Below, piece by piece: positions 13,189 to 21,372 of a stretch of DNA of 26,378 bases. Every line of letters starts with the position of its first letter. Within the stretch, counting starts at the first letter, position 1. The stretch comes from Lachnospiraceae bacterium UBA3863 (lineage in GTDB: Bacteria; Bacillota; Clostridia; Lachnospirales; Lachnospiraceae), in assembly GCA_002392385.1 (NCBI GenBank), contig DGGX01000136.1, forward strand, positions 1 through 26,378, in the 5' to 3' direction. Below the pieces are notes generated by a model. That model was not told the DNA's origin. It made no database searches and saw nothing but the letters and a program-made list of their open reading frames with translations. The translations under genes and the position numbers were made by a program.

Positions 13189-16100
13189 ATGAAAAGGATA
13201 TCTTTGGCGATGCTGCTTGTATTCAGTATGGTGATCAGCAACATCGCCTGTTTGTATGCAGCTGAAGAAGGTCCTGTTGTGGAAGAGTCTGCAGCGGAAG
13301 AGGCTGCGGCCGCGGAGGATGCAGAGGATCTTCCGATAGAAGAGGAGGCGGATCCCGGAGCAGAGGAGCCTTCGGAGACAGTTTCCGAAGAAGGTTCCCA
13401 GACAGTATCTGAGGAAAGTTCGGAAACGGTCTCTGAAGAGAGAGCGGAGGGGGCAGATGGCACCGATGGGCATGTCCCGACTGAAGAACTGACCGCGCTT
13501 CCGGAGCAGTCCTTTACCTCAGAGGAGGCAGATGCTGCTGCCGTGCCGCAGGACGTCCCGCAGGCGATATGGACGGAAGCGGATGGAACACTGACCTTCC
13601 TCTGTGGGCCGCAGTTGGCTGTGGGGGAATTCTATGACGGCGTGACGATCACGAACGTGTGGAGCGGGACGGACGTCACAGCGACGGGAGAGGAAGGGCC
13701 CCTGTGGAACCCGGTCATACGCTATAAGGTGAGAAAAGTCCGGGTCGACAGCAGCTTTGCGGCAGTTAAGCCGACCAGTACATGCAAATGGTTCGATACC
13801 TGCTGTGTCATGGAGAGTGCGGATCTGGAAGCGCTGGATACCTCCGCCGTGACATGTATGGATAACATGTTCGCGTACTGCGAGAAACTTGCTGAACTGG
13901 ATGTGAGCGGTTTTGACACGTCTGCTGTGACGAGCATGAAGGAGATGTTCTCGTGCTGCAACGGTCTGGAGGAAATGGATATCCATACCTGGGACACTTC
14001 TCATGTGACGAGCATGGAGCGTATGTTCATGAGCTGTTCCAGGCTGCAGCGGCTGACATTGAAGGGCCTGGATACGTCTCATGTTACCTCCACTGCGTCT
14101 ATGTTCAGCACATGCACCAGTTTGTCCGTGCTGGATATCAGTGACTGGAGTCTGTCTCAGGATCAGGACTGCACAGGTATGTTTGCGGGCTGCACCAGCT
14201 TGAAGAGTCTTGATCTGAGTACATTTGAACCAGCCGCCACAGTGAAGATGGAAAGCATGTTCGGGCGGTGCACTTCGCTGCAGACGATCTACTGCAAGAA
14301 TGCCGCGACGGACTGGAGCAGCAGGGAAGGATCGTACATGTTCTACGCCTGCACTTCCCTGGTCGGATCTTATGGCGATGCATCAGTGAGTTATGACGGA
14401 AACAGTACCCATTCTTCTATGGCCAAGGCAGCCAGTCTCGGGGGATATCTGACTCCGAGATCCTCAGGGGAGAACATCTTAAAGCGGGGAATGTGCGGAC
14501 GCAACGCGTGGTGGGAACTGGATGATAAGGGGACGCTGTCGATCTCCGGAGGCGGGCCGATCGATGACTATTCCAATTATGAGGAGCGCCCGTGGCACTC
14601 CGATGCGGGAAGTATCAAGAAGATCGTAGTCGGAGACGGGATCACCAGGATCGGGAATTTTGCCTTTGCGGCCTGCCCGGCGACAGAGATCGAGCTTCCG
14701 GACTCGCTTCTCACCATCGGCTACCGTGCGTTTACAGAGACAGACATATGGAAGATCTGGATCCCGGAGAAGGTGGAGACTGTCGGGGATCATGCTTTCT
14801 ATCACTGCAGCAGCCTGAAGTTTGTCACGATCGGAGAGAGGACCGATCGGATAGAAGCGGAATGTTTCGGCTCCTGTGACGCGCTCCTGGCCGTCTACTT
14901 CATGGGAACGCCCGGTCATATGGCGGATGACACCTTCTCTTCCTGCGGCAGCCTGTCAGGCCTCTATGCGGAGGAGAGAGCCGGATACTGGAACGACAGC
15001 AACCGAAAGAACTATGGAGCGGCCGGGATCACTTGGGAGACCTGGGACGAGGATGTTCTGTTTGAATTTACAGAGGACGTGTACACCATTCCCGTAGGAG
15101 AGACAGTCTGTGTCAGTGCGGTCTATTCCTCCAGGGACCTGCCTTTGTTCAGCGGAAATCTCGTTCCTGAGTCCACAGATCTTTATGACTATGAGATAGA
15201 AAGAGAGGGGGATTTTGAAGGCGTCATCATCTTAAGGGTGACAGGCAGAAATGTCGGGGAAACAAGGCTTATTCTGAACTGCTATACGCCTGTCGATCGT
15301 GATCCCATGGAGATCAGCACCACGATCAAAGTTACTGAGGGCTCCGCCCAGGAGGATGATCCGGACGAGATCAGCGACAATATCAAGTATCCTCTGGAGG
15401 ATACCTACCAATTCGAGAACCTGAAAGATGCCATGGTGCTGGAAGACTACATGAAGTTTTTCGGCCGTGTCCAGGCGGGCATCTTCCTGAAGAATGACAA
15501 CGGCACAGGGGGGCAGTGCTTCGGCATGGTCTACACGGCTGCAGCTACTGCCTGCTTCGATCATCCCCCCGTTTCCTCCTATTATGGAGAGAACAGCAGC
15601 CTGAACAAGATCGGGAAGTCGACCATGAGCAGAGTGACAGGGATCACGGCCTCCAAGTACATCAAGTATGGACAGGCCTATCAATATTCCTTCCATGCCC
15701 AGAAACAGAAGCTCGAATCTGCCGGAGAACCCTTGGACGATCTGTATCGGAAGGTCGTTGATTACCTGCAGTCTTCGGATGATTCGGTACCTCCGATCTG
15801 CATCACTGTCAAGGATAAGAACAGCGGTGAACATGCTCTGTTGGTAAGGGGAATCTCCGCCAACACTGACAGATACACGAAGCTTGTGGTATATGACTGC
15901 AATTTCCCGGGCAAAAAACGGGAAGTGAAGCTGAACAAAAAGAAGGGGAAGTACACGTCGTGGTCTTATTTCCCCATAGGTACAGACGAGGATTACTGGC
16001 CTGTCTGGTATCTCTCACAGGAAGACGGCGTGCTCCAGTGGACCGACTGTATCCGGGATTTCATCCATGATTATGATAATCCCCGGGACAGCGACGGAGA

Positions 16101-18774
16101 TCATCAGCTCATCACGGCCTCTGTGGATGGCTCGACGATCCGGACAGCAGGAGGGGAAACGATCCAATTACTGCCGCAGAACACATCTGACCCCAATGTT
16201 CTGATCCCGATCACTCAAAGTGCAGGAGATGAAGGCACAGGTGCCACACAGATGTACTGGCTCCATCTGCAGGACGCCTATACGATCGAATCGGCATCTT
16301 CGGAGTGCTCTTATGAGATCGCGAGCCCCAACAGCGGGGTGGCATTCACCCTGCCCGCAGACAGCGAGGCCCGGGTCCGTGTGGGTGAGGACATTGACAA
16401 TGCGGTGACCATCACGGCTCCTGTGGGCGGTGATTTCACTGTGACCTTCACGGACACGAACAGTGGGGACACCGGTGTGGACAGCTGCTCTGTCTCCGGA
16501 AGCATGAACGGACAGGTCAGCATCTCTCAGTATGAGGATGGTTATCTTGTCAGCGGAGAAGGGCTCGAAACCGTCACCCTGGAGACAGAGAACGGGCAGC
16601 AGGACTACAGTATTCCGGACGACCGGAACGTGGCACTGATCAGTGCAGACGGGACAGCGGTCTATGACAGTCTGAAAGACCTGTCCCTGCATGCAAACGC
16701 CCGCGTAAAGGATGACCTGGTCGAGTATACCGGTGCGCCAGTGACACCGGAGATCATTGTGGAAGACACGCAGGAAGAGCTGCTGGAGAAGGACGTTGAC
16801 TATCGCGTCACCTACCTGGACAATACAGCGGTCGGGACCGCCAGCGCCCTTATCACAGGAACAGGCCGATATACCGGCACTCTGGAGGTACCCTTCCGGA
16901 TCCGATCCGTGTATCGAGTGACCTATATCCTGAATGGCGCGGACGACAACAGTCAGAACCCGGCATGTTACGACAAGGGGACGAAACTGACCTTGAAATC
17001 CCCCACCCGCACCGGCTATAGCTTCCAAGGCTGGTACACCGACAAAAAGTTCAAAAAGAAAGTCACCGCCGTTTCCGGCGGCAACAAGACCGTTTACGCC
17101 AAGTGGTCCGTCAACAAGTACAACATCGCCTTCAACGGTAACGGATCCACCTCCGGCAAGATGAAGAAGCTGACCAATATCAGCTACACGGCCAATAAAG
17201 CACTGACCGCCAATGCCTTTAAGAAGAAAGGCTATTCCTTCCAGGGGTGGAACACGAAGAAGGACGGCTCCGGAACTGCTTATGCTAATAAGGCCAAGGT
17301 CAAGAGCCTGAGCGCGAAGAACAAGGCCACTGTGACCCTCTATGCCCAGTGGAAGATCATCAACTACAAGATCACCTACAACCTGAACGGCGGCACTAAC
17401 AGCGAGAACAATCCTGCGACCTATACGGTGAAGGATTATGTTTCCCTCGCTAAACCTGCCAGAGAACACTATGTGTTCGCCGGCTGGTACAGCGACAAGA
17501 AGTACAAGAAGAAGGTGACCGCCATTGGGGCGGGCTCCACCGGAAACAGGACTTTCTACGCCAAGTGGACGCCCAACAAGTACAAGATCTATTTTGTCAA
17601 GAATGGCGCGACCTCCGGAAAGATGAGCAGCATGACCGGCATCGCCTTCAACGTGACGAAGACGCTGACGGGCAACGGCTTCAGCCGCAAGGGCTACAAG
17701 TTCATTGGCTGGAACACGGTCCAGAATCCCACGGAGGAGAACCCCGGAATCGTCTATGCCAACAAGGCCAAGGTCAAGGGCCTGTCTATGGAGAACGGGG
17801 CGACTGTCAAGCTCTATGCCCAGTGGCAGATCATTGATTACAAGATCAGCTACACGCTGAACGGCGGCACCAACAACGAGGAGAACCCGGCGACCTACCA
17901 GGTCATCACCGACACCATCACACTGAGGAGCCCCACTCGTACAGGCTATACCTTCGCAGGTTGGTACAGCGACAAGAAGTTCAAGAAGAAGGTGACTTCG
18001 ATCGCCAAGGGATCTACTGGGGCCAGGACTCTCTATGCCAAGTGGACGGCTAACAAGTATACTGTAGTATTTGACAAGAATGATCCGGATGCTGCCGGCA
18101 CCATGAAGAACCAGACGCTGACCTATGACAGCAGCACCAAGCTGACGGCCAACGCCTTTAAGAAGACCGGCTACACCATGACCGGGTGGAATACGATGCC
18201 TGACGGGACCGGTACCGCCTATGCCAATGCCCAGGCCAAGCCCAACGTCACCCCCAACAAGGGTGAGACAGTGACCCTGTACGCACAGTGGAAGCTGACC
18301 AACTACAAGATCAACTACAATCTGCCTTCCGGTGCAGTCAACAACGAGCTGAACCCTGCTGCCTATACCATGGACGATGACACCTTTGAGATCCAGGCAC
18401 CCAGCCGTCCCGGCTATGATTTCCTCGGCTGGTACGCGGACGCCAAGCTCACGAAGGCGGCGAAGCTGATCATCGAGAAGGGCTCCACCGGTAATAAGAC
18501 CCTCTATCCCAAGTGGAAGGCCCACCAGTATACGGTGGTGTTCGACAAGAACGATCCGGACGCCAAAGGGACTATGAAGAAGCAGAATCTTACCTACGGC
18601 AGCAGCCAGACACTGACTAAGAACGCTTTCACCAAGGCGGGGTATACCTTCGTCGGCTGGTCCACCCAGGCGGACGGCAGCGGCAATACCCGCAAGAACG
18701 GGGCCAAGGCCGCCAACCTGACGACAGAAGACGCAGGGAGAGTTGTCCTGTATGCTCAGTGGAAGAAGAAGTAA
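13189..18774 (+). CDS. Secreted multidomain protein: BspA-type repeats, papain-like protease domain, InlB B-repeats
   Basis: A secreted protein of 1861 residues. Order: signal peptide (MKRISLAMLLVFSMVISN, cleavage near CLYAA); acidic Ser/Glu/Thr spacer with SETVSEE repeats; DUF285/BspA-type leucine-rich repeats (about 195-420, recurring 'DTS-VTSM--MF--C'); LRR_5-type BspA repeats (about 470-610); a beta domain; a cysteine-protease-like domain with Cys777 in GGQCFGMVYTAA, His882 in GEHALLVRGI and Asp903 or Asn905 in YDCNFPG; further beta modules; and eight InlB B-type (Flg_new) repeats from about 1240 to the end, as four alternating pairs of about 150 residues. Such repeats serve adhesion. There is no LPXTG, LysM or membrane anchor; the protein ends LYAQWKKK. 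Start chosen at 13189, where AAAGG lies eight bases upstream, rather than 13171. Confidence 0.88.
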   Translation: MKRISLAMLLVFSMVISNIACLYAAEEGPVVEESAAEEAAAAEDAEDLPIEEEADPGAEEPSETVSEEGSQTVSEESSETVSEERAEGADGTDGHVPTEELTALPEQSFTSEEADAAAVPQDVPQAIWTEADGTLTFLCGPQLAVGEFYDGVTITNVWSGTDVTATGEEGPLWNPVIRYKVRKVRVDSSFAAVKPTSTCKWFDTCCVMESADLEALDTSAVTCMDNMFAYCEKLAELDVSGFDTSAVTSMKEMFSCCNGLEEMDIHTWDTSHVTSMERMFMSCSRLQRLTLKGLDTSHVTSTASMFSTCTSLSVLDISDWSLSQDQDCTGMFAGCTSLKSLDLSTFEPAATVKMESMFGRCTSLQTIYCKNAATDWSSREGSYMFYACTSLVGSYGDASVSYDGNSTHSSMAKAASLGGYLTPRSSGENILKRGMCGRNAWWELDDKGTLSISGGGPIDDYSNYEERPWHSDAGSIKKIVVGDGITRIGNFAFAACPATEIELPDSLLTIGYRAFTETDIWKIWIPEKVETVGDHAFYHCSSLKFVTIGERTDRIEAECFGSCDALLAVYFMGTPGHMADDTFSSCGSLSGLYAEERAGYWNDSNRKNYGAAGITWETWDEDVLFEFTEDVYTIPVGETVCVSAVYSSRDLPLFSGNLVPESTDLYDYEIEREGDFEGVIILRVTGRNVGETRLILNCYTPVDRDPMEISTTIKVTEGSAQEDDPDEISDNIKYPLEDTYQFENLKDAMVLEDYMKFFGRVQAGIFLKNDNGTGGQCFGMVYTAAATACFDHPPVSSYYGENSSLNKIGKSTMSRVTGITASKYIKYGQAYQYSFHAQKQKLESAGEPLDDLYRKVVDYLQSSDDSVPPICITVKDKNSGEHALLVRGISANTDRYTKLVVYDCNFPGKKREVKLNKKKGKYTSWSYFPIGTDEDYWPVWYLSQEDGVLQWTDCIRDFIHDYDNPRDSDGDHQLITASVDGSTIRTAGGETIQLLPQNTSDPNVLIPITQSAGDEGTGATQMYWLHLQDAYTIESASSECSYEIASPNSGVAFTLPADSEARVRVGEDIDNAVTITAPVGGDFTVTFTDTNSGDTGVDSCSVSGSMNGQVSISQYEDGYLVSGEGLETVTLETENGQQDYSIPDDRNVALISADGTAVYDSLKDLSLHANARVKDDLVEYTGAPVTPEIIVEDTQEELLEKDVDYRVTYLDNTAVGTASALITGTGRYTGTLEVPFRIRSVYRVTYILNGADDNSQNPACYDKGTKLTLKSPTRTGYSFQGWYTDKKFKKKVTAVSGGNKTVYAKWSVNKYNIAFNGNGSTSGKMKKLTNISYTANKALTANAFKKKGYSFQGWNTKKDGSGTAYANKAKVKSLSAKNKATVTLYAQWKIINYKITYNLNGGTNSENNPATYTVKDYVSLAKPAREHYVFAGWYSDKKYKKKVTAIGAGSTGNRTFYAKWTPNKYKIYFVKNGATSGKMSSMTGIAFNVTKTLTGNGFSRKGYKFIGWNTVQNPTEENPGIVYANKAKVKGLSMENGATVKLYAQWQIIDYKISYTLNGGTNNEENPATYQVITDTITLRSPTRTGYTFAGWYSDKKFKKKVTSIAKGSTGARTLYAKWTANKYTVVFDKNDPDAAGTMKNQTLTYDSSTKLTANAFKKTGYTMTGWNTMPDGTGTAYANAQAKPNVTPNKGETVTLYAQWKLTNYKINYNLPSGAVNNELNPAAYTMDDDTFEIQAPSRPGYDFLGWYADAKLTKAAKLIIEKGSTGNKTLYPKWKAHQYTVVFDKNDPDAKGTMKKQNLTYGSSQTLTKNAFTKAGYTFVGWSTQADGSGNTRKNGAKAANLTTEDAGRVVLYAQWKKK

Positions 18775-18807
18775 ACTGACTGACAAATGGAAGAGGTATT
18801 AGGCATC

Positions 18808-19551
18808 ATGGCCCTTTACGCAATAGGTGATCTTCATCTGCATTTTCAGTCCGTTCTGAAGGCGCCGGGCCAGCTGCGGGACCGGGTGTGGAGGAACCAT
18901 GAGGAGAGATTCCGGAAGAACTGCCAGAAGCTGATCACTCCGGAGGATACCCTTGTACTGGTCGGCGACCACAGCTGGGGCCGGAACCTCGCTGAATGCG
19001 AGCAGGACCTGCAGTATATCTGCGATCTGCCCGGCAGGAAGATCCTGACCCGCGGCAACCACGACATGTTCTGGGATGTCAAGAAGACCAGGCGGCTGAA
19101 CGAACTGTATCAGCCCCGACTCACCTTCCTGCAGGACAGCTATGAGGTCTATCGCGACTACGCTCTGGTGGGGACCAAAGGGTACACCTTTGAGGGCCCT
19201 TTCTGGCTGGACCGGCGCGGCCGGGTGGTCGACTGGGACGAGGCGGAGGCGCATGCGAAGAAGCTGGTAGAGCGGGAGCTCGCGCGGCTGCGGACATCCT
19301 TCGAGCTGGCCAGGGCGGACGGTTACCGGAAATACATCATGTTCCTCCACTACCCGCCGACCAATATCCTGGAGGAGAGGAGCGGTTTCACCGATATGGC
19401 GGAGGAGTACGGCGCGGACCAGGTGATCTACGCCCACAGCCACGGCGAGAGCCGCTTCCACGACAGCATTCACGGACAGTTCCGTGGGATAGAATACCAT
19501 CTGACCTCCGGCGACTACCTCAGGTGGCAGCCTCTGAAGATATTGGATTAG
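18808..19551 (+). CDS. Calcineurin-like metallophosphoesterase
   Basis: A 247-residue cytoplasmic metallophosphoesterase of the COG1768 type. All metal ligands are visible: GDLHLHF (about 7-13), VGDHSWG (about 52-58), RGNHDMFWD (about 87-95), LHYPPTN and AHSHGESRFH. The GDHSWG block, where most relatives have GDI or GDF, is typical of this subgroup. The substrate is unknown. The start is probably the ATG at 18808 with GAGG about 11 bases upstream; ATG 18787 adds seven residues but lacks a ribosome site. It follows the giant secreted protein by 33 bases without a terminator, so it may be expressed by read-through. Confidence 0.88.
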   Translation: MALYAIGDLHLHFQSVLKAPGQLRDRVWRNHEERFRKNCQKLITPEDTLVLVGDHSWGRNLAECEQDLQYICDLPGRKILTRGNHDMFWDVKKTRRLNELYQPRLTFLQDSYEVYRDYALVGTKGYTFEGPFWLDRRGRVVDWDEAEAHAKKLVERELARLRTSFELARADGYRKYIMFLHYPPTNILEERSGFTDMAEEYGADQVIYAHSHGESRFHDSIHGQFRGIEYHLTSGDYLRWQPLKILD

Positions 19552-19639
19552 AACAGGGAGACGCGGCTGCAAGCCGGAGCCGGCAGAGCCTGACAGACTG
19601 GAGAACTATGATACACCCCTGACGATAAGAAAAGCGAGC

Positions 19640-20152
19640 GTGACAGAGTATGATGCCGTGCGGGCTTTCTACCATTCCGCCATCGACGCGATGGAAGGCA
19701 AGCCCTACCATCCCATGTGGCAGAAGGATATCTATCCGGCACCGGAAGCTCTGCGCACTGCCATAGACGAGCAGACCATGTATCTCGGCCTCCTGGAGGA
19801 CAGAATTGCGGCTGCCATGGTCATCAACCAGAAATGCAACGAGGAATATGCTCTGGTGAAATGGCCGCAGCAGCTCCGCCCGGATGAGTTCATGGTCATT
19901 CACATGCTATGCGTCCACCGCGATTACGCGGGCTGCGGATATGCCCGCCAGCTGGTGAAGTATGCCATAGAGACCGCGCAGAAGAATCATATGAAAGCCC
20001 TGCGGCTGGACGTGCTGACCGGGAACCTTCCAGCCGAGAAGCTCTATGAAGGCATGGGCTTCAAGTACGTGGATACAATCAAACTCTTTTATGAGGACAC
20101 CGGCCGGGTCGATTTTAAGATGTATGAGTATGGGATTACTGGGCAGAATTAA
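19640..20152 (+). CDS. GNAT-family N-acetyltransferase, probable frameshift at the start
   Basis: A GNAT domain with the acetyl-CoA-binding block MLCVHRDYAGCGYARQLV (about 89-106 in this frame) and the late motif LTGNLPAEKLYEGMGFKYVD. It would transfer an acetyl group to an unidentified amine. The frame that carries the domain has no ATG; GTG 19640 is the first usual start, yet the sequence before it (LTIRKAS) is a typical GNAT first strand. An ATG at 19608 with GGAG five bases upstream is one base out of frame: adding one C to the CCCC run at 19616-19619 would give MIHPLTIRKAS. So either a one-base deletion or sequencing error, or an unusual start. Confidence 0.8.
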   Translation: MTEYDAVRAFYHSAIDAMEGKPYHPMWQKDIYPAPEALRTAIDEQTMYLGLLEDRIAAAMVINQKCNEEYALVKWPQQLRPDEFMVIHMLCVHRDYAGCGYARQLVKYAIETAQKNHMKALRLDVLTGNLPAEKLYEGMGFKYVDTIKLFYEDTGRVDFKMYEYGITGQN

Positions 20153-20171
20153 AGGAGTTTAAAGGAGTGAG

Positions 20172-20609
20172 GTAAGCCTGGAAGTTGATTTGCCTGCTCA
20201 GGGCTTATAGGCATTTCGGAGATGTAAGCCTTAAGGCTGCCATCTCCTGTTTCAGGCTTACAGCATCGTGAGCACAGTAAGCCTGAATCCTGTAATTGCC
20301 TCCTTAAGGCTTATGGGTTTTGCGGAGATATAAGCCTGTAACAGGTTATTGCCCGTATAGCGTTTATCAGTTTAGAGACAGATGATGAGCTTGAAGAGTG
20401 TTTTGGCCCAAAAGGGTAAGCCCAAAACGCGTTTCAAGTCTCTCAAGGCTTACATGCCCGAAAATGAAATAAGCCCTGGAAGCGAATAATCGTCTTAAGA
20501 CTTACATGCCCGAAAACGAAATAAGCCCTGGAAACGAATAATCGCCTCCGGGCTTACCAGCCCCAAATCGAGATAAGCCTTGAAAGGATTTACCCCTTTC
20601 AAGGCTTAT
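20172..20609 (+). repeat. Array of eight imperfect hairpin repeats, 52-53-bp pitch
   Basis: Left arms RTAAGCCY begin at 20172, 20224, 20277, 20330, 20416, 20469, 20521 and 20573, that is at steps of 52, 53, 53, 86, 53, 52 and 52. Each is followed about 22 bases later by a right arm RGGCTTAY (degenerate in units 4 and 6), then about 15 bases to the next unit. Interiors of units 1, 3, 4, 6 and 7 share a GATTATYGCCT-like core. The last unit is a perfect hairpin of 15 bp. It is not a CRISPR: arms are short and self-complementary and the spacers are similar, not unique. No ORF explains it. Confidence 0.85.
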
Positions 20610-20764
20610 TAACTGGGATCCGCCGTGAATGACCGCAGCCCCTGACTGCGCCCCTCCGTCACGGCCTGTCCTCTTTTGCAGTGGTGTCTGTATCTCTTGT
20701 GATGACTATAGTGTAGAGCAGATCCGACAGGCCTTCTGCCACCGGCAGCAGCATTTTTCTGACA

Positions 20765-20794
20765 TGACCACAGGACTGAACAACGTGGTAGAAT
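20765..20794 (+). promoter_or_regulatory. Candidate promoter of the EamA gene
   Basis: TGACCA (20765-20770), 18 bases, then TAGAAT (20789-20794), 32 bases before the ATG. A moderate match only. The stretch 20610-20764 holds no gene. Confidence 0.35.
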
Positions 20795-20825
20795 AAGACG
20801 GAGAAAACATTTCGGAGGTGTTCCT

Positions 20826-21239
20826 ATGTGGTTCTGGCTTGCACTGGGGTCCGCGGTTTTTGCCGCGTTAACATCGATACTGGCCAAGGTGGGCATCGAA
20901 GGTGTCGGGTCCAATCTGGCGACGGCCATCCGGACGATGGTCGTAGTCGTGATGGCATGGATCATGGTCCTGATCACCCATCAGCAGGACGGTCTGAAGG
21001 AGATCAGCACCAGAAGCTGGATATTCCTGATCCTGTCCGGGATCGCCACCGGCGCATCCTGGCTCTGCTACTATAAAGCCCTGCAGGTGGGAGATGTCTC
21101 CAAGGTCGTCCCGATCGATAAGCTGTCCGTCATCATCACCATGGTGCTTGCTTTTGTCTTCCTGCACGAGGACTTTTCAATGAAATCCCTGATCGGGTGC
21201 GCGCTGATCGGAGCGGGTACCCTGTTCATGGTCATGTGA
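20826..21239 (+). CDS. Half-size EamA/DMT-family transporter
   Basis: A 137-residue membrane protein with about four or five hydrophobic helices: WFWLALGSAVFAALTSILAK, TMVVVVMAWIMVLI, WIFLILSGIATGASWLCYY and IITMVLAFVFLHEDF, then GCALIGAGTLFMV. This is one EamA repeat; full drug/metabolite transporters have two, so it probably works as a dimer. The substrate is unknown. TCGGAGG lies ahead of the ATG. A textbook terminator follows the stop, so it is a single-gene unit placed between the repeat array and the sigma factor. Confidence 0.9.
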   Translation: MWFWLALGSAVFAALTSILAKVGIEGVGSNLATAIRTMVVVVMAWIMVLITHQQDGLKEISTRSWIFLILSGIATGASWLCYYKALQVGDVSKVVPIDKLSVIITMVLAFVFLHEDFSMKSLIGCALIGAGTLFMVM

Positions 21240-21246
21240 GCATGTA

Positions 21247-21275
21247 AAAAGGAGCTGCCGGGACAGCTCCTTTTC
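21247..21275 (+). terminator. Rho-independent terminator after the EamA gene
   Basis: AAAAGGAGCTG (21247-21257) pairs with CAGCTCCTTTT (21264-21274) around CCGGGA. The T's of the right arm serve as the tail. Confidence 0.9.
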
Positions 21276-21292
21276 TTGAAAAAACCATTTCG

Positions 21293-21330
21293 TTCAAACC
21301 GGGGCCGTCAATTCCGGCACTATTATATAG
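21293..21330 (+). promoter_or_regulatory. Bipartite promoter motif upstream of the sigma-fusion gene
   Basis: TTCAAACC (21293-21300), 15 bases, GGCACTA (21316-21322), then TTATATAGAA. The same elements with the same 15-base gap occur upstream of the next gene. The layout and spacing suit an ECF sigma promoter, so the fused sigma factor may transcribe its own gene. Confidence 0.6.
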
Positions 21331-21372
21331 AACGGGTCCCCTGATGAGCGTTTCAAGTAAAGGAAAATGAAA

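Noticed and set aside
16168..18786. 872-codon minus-strand ORF opposite the InlB repeats
   Set aside because: The length results from repeat and codon bias on the plus strand; no domain recognised and no start signal.
20172..20609. CRISPR array
   Set aside because: Regular spacing, but the repeat arms are self-complementary and short, and the intervening segments resemble each other instead of being unique.
20172..20609. Integron attC array
   Set aside because: No GTTRRRY/RYYYAAC core sites, no cassette ORFs between the units, and no integrase in the window.
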